This document shows, piece by piece, positions 1-5,368 of a stretch of DNA of 6,543 bases. The notes under the pieces are model-generated. The model worked only from the letters and a program-made list of their open reading frames with translations. It did no database searches and was not told the DNA's origin. Every line of letters starts with the position of its first letter. Position 1 is the first letter of the stretch. The stretch is from an uncultured Peptococcaceae bacterium (GTDB lineage: Bacteria > Bacillota > Desulfotomaculia > Desulfotomaculales > Desulfocucumaceae): the NCBI GenBank assembly GCA_958417755.1, contig CATZDY010000138.1:1-6543 (forward strand), in the 5' to 3' direction. The position numbers and the translations under genes are program-made.

Positions 1-90
1 ACCTTTTGGTTTTATGGCTCTTATCTTCTAGGTCGGTACATCTTCGGATGTTTCCTTCCTCTTCTGTTCGGTTTTGAAGGACCTATTTAA
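1..90 (+). CDS. C-terminal end of a hydrophobic, probably membrane, protein (partial)
   Basis: Frame 1 is open from the left edge to a TAA at 88-90 and encodes 29 residues. They are rich in Phe, Leu, Tyr and Gly (for example YGSYLLGRYIFG, then CFLPLLFGFEGPI), as expected of a last transmembrane segment and short tail. The start and most of the gene lie outside the window, so the family cannot be named. The stop codon merges directly into a terminator hairpin, which supports a real gene end here. The alternative is that this stretch is the 3' part of a structured RNA: TAGGTC (29-34) can pair with GACCTA (80-85), enclosing a small stem with a TTCG loop (38-51). The open frame plus terminator explains it more simply. 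Confidence 0.5.
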   Translation, partial: TFWFYGSYLLGRYIFGCFLPLLFGFEGPI

Positions 91-141
91 AAGCTGTATT
101 TGATTTGGCTTTTGCCAATCAATACAGCTTTTTGTTTGTTT
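89..141 (+). terminator. Rho-independent terminator after the partial membrane protein gene
   Basis: The arm at 89-109 (AAAAGCTGTAT...TTGGC) pairs with 114-133 (GCCAATC...ACAGCTTTTT) across a TTTT loop. Two single-base bulges interrupt the stem, and a T-rich run follows (TTTTTGTTTGTTTTT to about 143). It overlaps the TAA stop of the upstream frame. Because it lies only about 50 bp before the aminotransferase start and no clear promoter is visible between them, it could instead act as an attenuator for that gene. Confidence 0.75.
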
Positions 142-174
142 TTCACTTTATTTTCTTTGCTTGTTGCATGGAAT

Positions 175-179
175 GGAGG
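175..179 (+). promoter_or_regulatory. Ribosome binding site of the aminotransferase
   Basis: A full GGAGG lies 7 nt before the ATG at 187. It settles the start against an in-frame upstream codon at 100, which lies inside the terminator hairpin and would add 29 hydrophobic residues unlike any aminotransferase N-terminus. Confidence 0.85.
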
Positions 180-186
180 CGAAATC

Positions 187-1308
187 ATGAAAATTAAGAA
201 ATTCAAGGTAGAACAATGGATGGATCAATATGAAAACAATGCCCTTTATAATATTGCGGAAACATGCGTGGATTCCCTTTCTTTGGCTGAATTATTCAGT
301 CTTATAGGAGATGAACAGGAAACATGGAGAAAAAATGTTCTAGAGGAAAAATTAACTTATGGATACATACAGGGCTTGCCAGCGTATAAAGAAGGAATCA
401 GTCATTTATATAAAACCATTGCCCCAGAGCATGTAATATCCACCCATGGGGCAATTGGAGCAAACCATTTATTATTTTACTCCTTAATCCAACCAACTGA
501 CCAGGTAATTTCTGTACAACCCACTTATCAACAGCTATACTCCATTCCTGAATCCTTTGGCGCAAAGGTGGACCTTTTACCTTTGCGTCCGGAAAATTCC
601 TTTTTGCCGGATTTAAATGAATTACAAACCCTGATACATGAAAATACTAAACTCATTTGTCTCAACAATCCCAATAATCCTTCTGGCGCTTTGATGCCAG
701 AAGAAATGTTATGGGATATAATAGAAATGGCTGACAAGGTAAATGCCTATATTTTGTGTGATGAAGTATATCGAGGTTTAAATCAGCAGGAACATGAGAC
801 CAACTCCATGGCAGATATGTATACAAGAGGCATTAGTGTGGGTAGTATGTCTAAAGTATTTTCCTTGGCTGGTTTACGTTTAGGCTGGATTGCCACCAAA
901 GACCAGGAAGTTATAGCAAACTGCCTACAACATAGGGATTATACCATGATTAGTTGCAGCATGTTGGATGAAATGGTGGCTGCTTTGGCTTTGCAACATG
1001 CAGATGTTATTCTCCGACGCAATACATTCCTGGTACAGCAAAACCTAGCCTTGTTGGATGCTTGGGTAAACCAACAGCCCCATATCTCTTATATAAAGCC
1101 CCAGGCAGGAACCACTGCGCTGTTATACTATGATTTTGATATCCCATCTCAAGAATTTTGTACTGCTTTATATCATAAAACCAGCGTTTTATTAACCCCT
1201 GGTTCTTGCTTTGAATTAGAACATTGTGTACGCATCGGCTATGCTTGCGCTACTGAAGTTTTATACAAAGGCCTTGCTCAATTAGGAGAATATTTGGCCA
1301 CACTTTAG
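187..1308 (+). CDS. PLP-dependent aminotransferase, class I/II (fold type I), 373 aa
   Basis: This is a cytoplasmic pyridoxal-phosphate enzyme that probably moves an amino group between an amino acid and a 2-oxo acid. Visible family marks, in order: PTY at 112-114; NNPNNPSG at 160-167, the substrate/cofactor Asn region; CDEVY at 191-195, with Asp192 expected to bind the pyridine nitrogen; SMSK at 220-223, with Lys223 as the Schiff-base lysine; LAGLRLGW at 227-234, with Arg231 expected to contact the phosphate; and CVRIGY at 347-352, with Arg349 expected to bind the substrate carboxylate. The length is slightly short for class I/II enzymes (usually about 380-400 aa), but all core motifs are present. 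The N-terminus (KVEQWMDQYENN) recalls the aminotransferase subgroup that includes capreomycidine synthase-like proteins. The substrate cannot be assigned. It stands alone between a terminator and a convergent gene, so no pathway partner is visible. The stop TAG directly abuts the convergent gene's stop. Confidence 0.92.
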   Translation: MKIKKFKVEQWMDQYENNALYNIAETCVDSLSLAELFSLIGDEQETWRKNVLEEKLTYGYIQGLPAYKEGISHLYKTIAPEHVISTHGAIGANHLLFYSLIQPTDQVISVQPTYQQLYSIPESFGAKVDLLPLRPENSFLPDLNELQTLIHENTKLICLNNPNNPSGALMPEEMLWDIIEMADKVNAYILCDEVYRGLNQQEHETNSMADMYTRGISVGSMSKVFSLAGLRLGWIATKDQEVIANCLQHRDYTMISCSMLDEMVAALALQHADVILRRNTFLVQQNLALLDAWVNQQPHISYIKPQAGTTALLYYDFDIPSQEFCTALYHKTSVLLTPGSCFELEHCVRIGYACATEVLYKGLAQLGEYLATL

Positions 1309-1800
1309 TTATAGGAAAAATTTTTTATCCCCTGCAATATAAGGTCTATACCATGCATACCAAAACACCATGGCAATGAAAATGCCAAACATGGCGCCAC
1401 AACTATCCAGACATACATCGGAAACCTGTGGTCCTCGACCTTCATAAAAAAATTGCAACCCCTCGTCAGAGGCAGCCACCAAAACAGAGAAGCACAGAGC
1501 TTTTATGGCATTGCAGCACACCCGGCTATTGGCAAGGAAAAAAGTGGTCAGCAACAAAAAGCCCAATATTGCATACTCTAGAAAATGGGCAGCTTTTCGA
1601 ATAAAGTGATGGCTTATGGTAATATTCTTGCCACTTATGGTTTCCAAGGTATGTTCCATGATGATAAGCACTTTACCACTCAGCTGAGATGATTGCTCTG
1701 CTGGTTGCATGGAATTGCTATAAATAAAGAGGACCCAGACAAGAATAAAGCATAATGGTTTATATTTTATTACAATTGATTTATGCATTGTCTCACTCAT
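1309..1800 (-). CDS. VanZ-like integral membrane protein, 163 aa
   Basis: The protein has about four predicted membrane segments (roughly residues 14-30, 71-91, 97-112 and 130-150). It carries the VanZ-family pattern: FIYSNSM at the end of the first segment (25-31), HFLEY at 72-76 leading into the second, and SDEGLQFF..GR..QVSDVCLDSCGAMFG over 111-139 with its conserved acidic residues and Gly-Arg. VanZ of Tn1546 confers low-level teicoplanin resistance by an unclear mechanism. Chromosomal VanZ-like proteins are common in Firmicutes and mostly uncharacterised, and no vanHAX genes are present, so glycopeptide resistance should not be inferred. The start is uncertain: ATG at 1798-1800 has no good Shine-Dalgarno, and a second ATG at 1786-1788 (residue 5) is preceded by GAGTGAG. 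The gene converges on the aminotransferase with zero spacing. Confidence 0.85.
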   Translation of the reverse strand: MSETMHKSIVIKYKPLCFILVWVLFIYSNSMQPAEQSSQLSGKVLIIMEHTLETISGKNITISHHFIRKAAHFLEYAILGFLLLTTFFLANSRVCCNAIKALCFSVLVAASDEGLQFFYEGRGPQVSDVCLDSCGAMFGIFIAMVFWYAWYRPYIAGDKKFFL

Positions 1801-1857
1801 GAATTAAGTTATTTGAATTTTTTGCTAAGCTGTAAAAGAATCATAAAACTTATATCC

Positions 1858-1863
1858 ATTATA
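1858..1863 (-). promoter_or_regulatory. Candidate -10 box for the vanZ-like gene
   Basis: On the - strand a perfect TATAAT lies about 57 bp before the first ATG of the vanZ-like gene. The -35 side is poor: TGGATT at 17 bp spacing matches TTGACA at only three positions. This is plausible given the position in an intergenic spacer facing the gene, but A+T-rich DNA gives chance matches. Confidence 0.4.
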
Positions 1864-1929
1864 CAAGAGCACAAGAACCAAATCCATGCATTTTAGAAAC
1901 ATTTGTTTTCAATTACTTAACAAATTTAC

Positions 1930-1958
1930 TTGACTTATCTATAAAAAATGGCTAAAAT
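1930..1958 (+). promoter_or_regulatory. Sigma-A-type promoter of tRNA-Gly
   Basis: TTGACT (1930-1935) and TAAAAT (1953-1958) are separated by 17 bp, five of six matches to each consensus hexamer. Expected transcription start is near 1965, about 18 nt before the mature tRNA 5' end. Orientation and position fit a dedicated tRNA promoter. The spacer from 1801 to 1982 otherwise holds only the vanZ-like promoter candidate and a short inverted repeat. Confidence 0.75.
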
Positions 1959-1981
1959 ATCTATATATCATCATATAGATA
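1958..1981. repeat. Perfect 9-bp inverted repeat just before the tRNA
   Basis: TATCTATAT (1958-1966) is repeated inverted as ATATAGATA (1973-1981) with a 6-nt loop, ending one base before the mature tRNA 5' end. It overlaps the last base of the -10 box and the expected transcription start. It may be a weak leader hairpin or a regulator site, or simply a chance palindrome in A+T-rich DNA. Confidence 0.5.
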
Positions 1982-1982
1982 A

Positions 1983-2057
1983 GCGGAAGTAGCTCAGTGG
2001 TAGAGCATCGCCTTGCCAAGGCGAGGGTCGCGAGTTCGAATCTCGTCTTCCGCTCCA
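1983..2057 (+). tRNA. tRNA-Gly (anticodon GCC)
   Basis: A complete cloverleaf can be read. The acceptor stem GCGGAAG (1983-1989) pairs with CTTCCGC (2047-2053). The D arm is GCTC/GAGC (1992-1995/2003-2006). The anticodon stem TCGCC/GGCGA encloses the loop TTGCCAA, with anticodon GCC at 2015-2017. The T arm is GCGAG/CTCGT around TTCGAAT, with one G-T pair. Discriminator T is at 2054 and CCA is encoded at 2055-2057. It decodes GGC and GGU glycine codons. It is a single gene with its own promoter and terminator, not part of a tRNA cluster in this window. Confidence 0.97.
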
Positions 2058-2059
2058 AT

Positions 2060-2111
2060 AAGATAGACCTGTTTTTTATTGAAAGATAAAAGACAGGCCT
2101 ATCTTTTTTTT
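2060..2111 (+). terminator. Rho-independent terminator of tRNA-Gly
   Basis: AAGATAGACCTGT (2060-2072) pairs with ACAGGCCTATCTT (2093-2105), 12 of 13 positions matching with one A-C mismatch, across a 20-nt loop, followed by an unbroken T run to 2111. It starts three bases after the encoded CCA, so it terminates the tRNA transcript. Confidence 0.9.
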
Positions 2112-2223
2112 GAAGAAGTAGTAGAAGATTACTGGATAACCCCGGCTTTTTGGTCATGCATTGGCATGAGGACCTGCAATTCATTTATGTCTTAGAAGGA
2201 AATATCCCTGTGGAAACCTTTCG
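2112..2223 (+). pseudogene. Remnant of an AraC-family regulator N-terminal (cupin) region
   Basis: One frame from 2112 reads EEVVEDYWITPAF. Near 2150 the similarity passes to another frame reading MHWHEDLQFIYVLEGNIPVETF. The pattern HWHEDLxFIYVLEG is typical of the cupin sensor domain at the start of many Firmicute AraC-type regulators. No DNA-binding helix-turn-helix domain follows. Only some 30-40 residues survive, in two frames, with no start codon or ribosome binding site, so this is a gene fragment rather than a working gene. It begins directly after the T tract of the tRNA terminator. Family assignment rests on pattern recognition of a short stretch and is moderate. Confidence 0.5.
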
Positions 2224-2405
2224 TATCCGTGCAGTTCACATCCAATCTGCCCTGGAGTGCCATGCGGGCCATGGAGTGGCCCAACGCCTTCCTGGAAACA
2301 GACGTAGGGGGCAAAAAGGCGCTGATTCCCGAGAAGCGAAAAAAATGCTGAGCATGGCGGCCGTGGCGCAGCTACGCCACCGTCAGCCTATGGAATACAT
2401 TGTAA
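2224..2405 (+). pseudogene. alkA: Frameshifted 3' remnant of alkA (3-methyladenine DNA glycosylase II)
   Basis: AlkA removes alkylated bases such as 3-methyladenine in base-excision repair. The frame including 2301 reads PWSAMRAMEWPNAFLETDVGG then KKALIPEK, matching the region after the helix-hairpin-helix. The Asp codon at 2301-2303 aligns with the catalytic Asp (E. coli AlkA Asp238). The similarity then moves to another frame for EAKKMLSMA (about 2333-2357), and returns to the first frame for AWRPWRSYATVSLWNTL followed by TAA (2352-2405). That last block matches the C-terminal W(K/R)PWRSYA...W signature. The TGA at 2349-2351 lies in the first frame. At least two frameshifts and small deletions are needed, and the N-terminal two thirds are missing, so no active enzyme can be made. 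alkA beside ogt is a common alkylation-repair arrangement, which supports the identification. Confidence 0.75.
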
Positions 2406-2406
2406 A

Positions 2407-2414
2407 GGAAGGAG
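2407..2414 (+). promoter_or_regulatory. Ribosome binding site that fixes the ogt start
   Basis: GGAAGGAG lies 8 nt before the ATG at 2423 and immediately after the alkA remnant's TAA at 2403-2405. It identifies 2423 as the true start, although the same frame stays open upstream to about 2114 through gene debris. Confidence 0.85.
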
Positions 2415-2422
2415 CGTTTGAT

Positions 2423-2962
2423 ATGTATTATTCCACAACATACCCATCCCCCGTGGGGATACTTACCCTTGCATGCGATGGAGAAAATCTGGTGGGCCTT
2501 TGGATGGAGGGTCAGAAATACTTTGGAGATACCATCCCGGAGGACATGACGCAAAAGGACGACCTACCTGTGTTCCACACCGTAAAAGGCTGGCTGGACC
2601 AGTATTTTGCAAGAGAGAAGCCCTGCATTTCCGAACTGCCTCTGCGCCCTATTGGTGGGGAGTTCCGTCAAGAAGTATGGAATATTTTATGCGAAATCCC
2701 CTATGGAGAGGTGCTCACCTACGGCGACATCGCCAAAAAGATGGCAAAGAGGCTTGGCAAAAAAAACATGTCCAGCCAGGCTGTGGGCGGTGCTGTGGGC
2801 CATAATCCCATCTCCATCATCATTCCATGCCACCGGGTGGTAGGCGCCAGCGGAAGCCTGACGGGCTATTCCGGGGGCATCGGCAAAAAGGTCAAGCTTC
2901 TGGAGCTGGAGGGCGTAGATATGTCCCGGCTGTTTGTGCCGACAAAAGGGACGGCCCTTTGA
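2423..2962 (+). CDS. ogt: Methylated-DNA--protein-cysteine methyltransferase, 179 aa
   Basis: This is a suicide DNA repair protein that moves the alkyl group from O6-alkylguanine (and O4-alkylthymine) to its own cysteine, acting in the cytoplasm. Residues 1-75 form the N-terminal ribonuclease-like domain (YYSTTYPSPVGILTLACDG). The conserved DNA-binding/active-site domain begins near FRQEVWNILCEIPYGEVLTYGDIA (81-104). AVGGAVGHNPI (120-130) leads to the active-site IIPCHRV, with acceptor Cys136, His137 and Arg138, and LTGYSGG (146-152) follows. Length is normal for Ogt. The position of the arginine finger before AVGG (Arg128 in human MGMT) is Gln119; I recall the same in clostridial homologues, so it need not mean loss of function. 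The start at 2423 is chosen from the strong ribosome binding site. The gene is richer in G+C (about 53-67% in sampled lines) than its neighbours. It follows an alkA remnant, suggesting it was once the second gene of a repair operon; no obvious promoter remains. Confidence 0.95.
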   Translation: MYYSTTYPSPVGILTLACDGENLVGLWMEGQKYFGDTIPEDMTQKDDLPVFHTVKGWLDQYFAREKPCISELPLRPIGGEFRQEVWNILCEIPYGEVLTYGDIAKKMAKRLGKKNMSSQAVGGAVGHNPISIIIPCHRVVGASGSLTGYSGGIGKKVKLLELEGVDMSRLFVPTKGTAL

Positions 2963-2996
2963 TTCGAGCAGGACGAACAGAGAAAGGTGGAGTTAG

Positions 2997-3059
2997 ATGG
3001 TACTGGTTCTTTCTGAAGTCAAGCTCAAAGAGGGCGGCATGAACAGCTTGCCGCCCTAG
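2997..3059 (+). CDS. Possible 20-aa peptide or 5' stump of a broken gene
   Basis: AAAGGTGG (2983-2990) is a good Shine-Dalgarno 6 nt before ATG 2997. The frame reads MVLVLSEVKLKEGGMNSLPP and stops at TAG 3057-3059. In a different frame QLAALGKLKDNWPK (about 3044-3085) continues in a protein-like way, so the stump may be the start of a longer gene broken by a frameshift. I do not recognise either part with confidence. The rest of 2963-3194 shows only inverted repeats. Confidence 0.25.
   Translation: MVLVLSEVKLKEGGMNSLPP
3031..3057. repeat. Perfect 9-bp G+C-rich inverted repeat downstream of ogt
   Basis: AGGGCGGCA (3031-3039) and TGCCGCCCT (3049-3057) pair perfectly around a 9-nt loop. The stem is strong, but no T tract follows on either strand, so it is not a standard intrinsic terminator. 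It may still stabilise or end the ogt transcript, or be a dispersed repeat. Confidence 0.6.
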
Positions 3060-3145
3060 GAAAATTAAAGGACAACTGGCCCAAGCTAAGAAATTTATCC
3101 ACTCCAAACGGTTTTCCAGTCTAGCCATAAGCAGAAACTCCTGGT

Positions 3146-3181
3146 TTTGTCAATCTAAAAAGAATTACTTAATTTGACAAA
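3146..3181. repeat. 8-bp inverted repeat between ogt and the cyclase gene
   Basis: TTTGTCAA (3146-3153) and TTGACAAA (3174-3181) are perfect inverted copies 20 bp apart, located 14 bp past the cyclase stop codon on the - strand. There is no T run after either arm, so termination is doubtful. The half sites could suit a dimeric regulator or be chance. Confidence 0.4.
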
Positions 3182-3194
3182 GCACCTTAAGCAT

Positions 3195-5339
3195 TTACTG
3201 CTCCAGCTCAAACTCTCTCCTGTATTCTGCTAGTTCTCCTTTATAGGTCTTTTTTACACTATACATGGCCAAATCTGCATGTTTACCCAGCTCCTCAAAA
3301 GAATGAGCATCTTTTCCATACCATGATATACCGGATGAAATCTTGATTTTAATTGTAACGCCATTCGGAAAAGTAAGTAAGTGCTCATCCAAATCCTGAT
3401 AAAAATTTTTCATTAAAACACGTACCTCTTCTGGCTTTTTAAATCCGTAAAAAAATATGTAGAATTCATCTCCTGAGCGCCTTCCTGTCACCGTGTGGTC
3501 TGTTGCTAACATGCTCATACGAAGAGCTGCTTCTTGGATATAAATATCTCCATAATCATGTCCATAGGTATCATTGACCAATTTCAGGTAATCCAAATCT
3601 AACATCACCAGTGCAGCGACTCCTAAATTCGGCTGTTCCAAATGCTGACATACATTCTTCCGAAAAGCTGCTTGATTATAAAGTTTGGTAAGACTATCAA
3701 AATCCCGCTCTAATAGAATACGCTGTTTTTCTAATATTTCATTCGTAATATCATATACAATACCTAGGCAGCTATCCTCATTGCTCTCAATGTGAATCCG
3801 TACCCATTTTTCTGGATCCTGATGAGACAAAAAAACATCCTGCTCCTCCGGCGCCTTGCTTTTTCTTATTTCTCCCAATCGGTTCAAAAAAGTCTGGCTA
3901 TCAATAAAGGTATCATTTTGTTCTGTTTTCGGCAAATCAAGGATTGCAAAAACCTGTTTTGTTAATATGGTCTTTGCGTCTCCTTTTTTATACTCAAAAA
4001 CACCTACCTGTACATTCAACATATCAATAATCTGCGACAATCGCAAAGTTGATTCCATCAGCTTGCTATTATAGCTTTCAATTGCATGTAGCAGTTCATC
4101 GATTTCAGCCAATCCGGTTCTACCTAATTCTATATCCTTAGAAAAATCAAAGTGTTGAACCTGCTGGGATAATCCAATAATAGGTTTTGTTAATTTCCTG
4201 GTCATAAGAACCATTGTAGATGTTCCCAACAATAAGGAAGCCAAAAATGAAAACAAAAGGATTTTCTCTAAACTTCGCACAAATTCAAATAATGTATCCT
4301 CCTGAATCAGGCCGACCAAATTCCAATTTTTAGCTTCATATGGTGTATTGCGGTTATAAAAAGAGAATGACTGTACACAGCAATAGATATCACTATCTGT
4401 ATCTCTTGCTTCAAGTTCATAAATATCATGTTGCTCACTCTTTACATGCAGCTGAATGCTCTCCTGATTTTTGACTATACGTTGTTGGTACCCTCCTTTT
4501 GACACCAAAGGCAATAGCCTATTCCTTTCATCAACCTCTGCAATCATGTATCCCAATGACTCTCGGGGAGAAATTTCATTGGAAGGGAGCAATGTTTTTA
4601 AATACTCCATAGAAAGCTCAATCCCCATTACGCCACGAAGCACACCATTGGCATCAAAAAGAGGTACAGAATAGGTTATGATGGGTTCATCATATGAACT
4701 CAGATGAAATGGATTGCTCCAATATGCCAATTCCTTAAAGTCATTGGATAAGGAGACCGCATCATAGGGTTTTTGATAAAAATCTTTATTTTCTTCATTC
4801 AACTGAATACTATAGCGCCATGTACGATCCATGGGGATTTGTAATTGACGAGCAATATCATTGGGGCCTATCACTAGATAAAGATCATCATTAGAGCCAC
4901 CATAGGTCTGAGGATCATAATCTCTAAAATAAATTGAATGGTAAATGGGATCCTCTTTTTGTACATGATCCAAAATCAAAAAACAGCCAGTAGTTCCAGT
5001 TGTCCGAAGCATTGGAATCAAAATATCAGTGGTTTCAAATAAGAATTGATCCGTTTCCTTCATAGAAGCGGTTGGCGATAACTTTGATATTTTATTGGAA
5101 AGGGCATGAACATAAACATCAATGGCAGTCCAATGATTGTTGATTTCGCTCTGAATGTAGTTAGCACGATTATGCACCTTATCATGAAAGGATGCATAGG
5201 TGTTGTTTCTACTTTGCTGCAAGACTCCGCCCAAAATGAGTGCACCAATTAGTAACAGTGACTGAAATAAAATCACAGCCACTGTAAACAAAGGAAAAGC
5301 GGAGGACAACGACCATCGCATATGTTTCATCTTTGCCAT
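3195..5339 (-). CDS. Membrane-bound diguanylate cyclase: dCache, HAMP, PAS-like, GGDEF (714 aa)
   Basis: The protein is predicted to make c-di-GMP from two GTP under control of an extracellular sensor. Numbering is from the ATG at 5337-5339. Membrane segment 1 is at about 15-38. A large extracellular region at 41-356 resembles dCache (YSVPLFDANGVLRGVMGIEL, 223-242). Membrane segment 2 is at about 359-380, followed by a HAMP linker to 433 (RKLTKPIIGLS), a PAS-like region at 436-540 ending in GIVYDITNE, and GGDEF at 541-710. The last domain has DFDSLTKLYN (546-555), LDLDYLKLVNDTYGHDYGD (metal Asp581, guanine-contacting Asn589 and Asp598) and the signature SGDEF (622-626). The first Gly of GGDEF is Ser; the catalytic acidic pair is intact. 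No RxxD inhibitory site stands at the usual place. Start choice is uncertain: an in-frame TTG at 5349-5351 adds 4 residues but sits one base after GGAG, while the ATG has that GGAG 13 nt upstream. It lies 29 bp after the solute-binding protein gene, so they are probably co-transcribed. Confidence 0.9.
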   Translation of the reverse strand: MAKMKHMRWSLSSAFPLFTVAVILFQSLLLIGALILGGVLQQSRNNTYASFHDKVHNRANYIQSEINNHWTAIDVYVHALSNKISKLSPTASMKETDQFLFETTDILIPMLRTTGTTGCFLILDHVQKEDPIYHSIYFRDYDPQTYGGSNDDLYLVIGPNDIARQLQIPMDRTWRYSIQLNEENKDFYQKPYDAVSLSNDFKELAYWSNPFHLSSYDEPIITYSVPLFDANGVLRGVMGIELSMEYLKTLLPSNEISPRESLGYMIAEVDERNRLLPLVSKGGYQQRIVKNQESIQLHVKSEQHDIYELEARDTDSDIYCCVQSFSFYNRNTPYEAKNWNLVGLIQEDTLFEFVRSLEKILLFSFLASLLLGTSTMVLMTRKLTKPIIGLSQQVQHFDFSKDIELGRTGLAEIDELLHAIESYNSKLMESTLRLSQIIDMLNVQVGVFEYKKGDAKTILTKQVFAILDLPKTEQNDTFIDSQTFLNRLGEIRKSKAPEEQDVFLSHQDPEKWVRIHIESNEDSCLGIVYDITNEILEKQRILLERDFDSLTKLYNQAAFRKNVCQHLEQPNLGVAALVMLDLDYLKLVNDTYGHDYGDIYIQEAALRMSMLATDHTVTGRRSGDEFYIFFYGFKKPEEVRVLMKNFYQDLDEHLLTFPNGVTIKIKISSGISWYGKDAHSFEELGKHADLAMYSVKKTYKGELAEYRREFELEQ

Positions 5340-5368
5340 TAACTTTGTCAAGCTCCAGTTTCCAAGTA

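Noticed and set aside
29..85. Possible multi-stem structured RNA or riboswitch before the aminotransferase
   Set aside because: The same bases form an open hydrophobic reading frame ending at a stop next to a terminator. The stems are short, and no known riboswitch motif is seen.
1309..1800. Glycopeptide resistance determinant
   Set aside because: The protein is VanZ-like, but no vanR/S/H/A/X genes accompany it, and chromosomal VanZ-like proteins are widespread and not by themselves resistance genes.
1939..2184. 81-codon - strand ORF over the tRNA region (RKTRFELATLALARRCSTTELLPL)
   Set aside because: It is the antisense translation of tRNA-Gly and its terminator, a well-known false protein pattern. 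It has no ribosome binding site.
2363..2380. Inverted repeat GTGGCG/CGCCAC
   Set aside because: It lies within the conserved AlkA coding remnant (WRPWRSYAT) and is explained by coding sequence. There is no T tract.
2473..3042. Several overlapping + strand ORFs inside and after ogt
   Set aside because: They are alternative frames of a G+C-rich gene that has clear Ogt motifs in its own frame. They have no ribosome binding sites and no recognisable domains.
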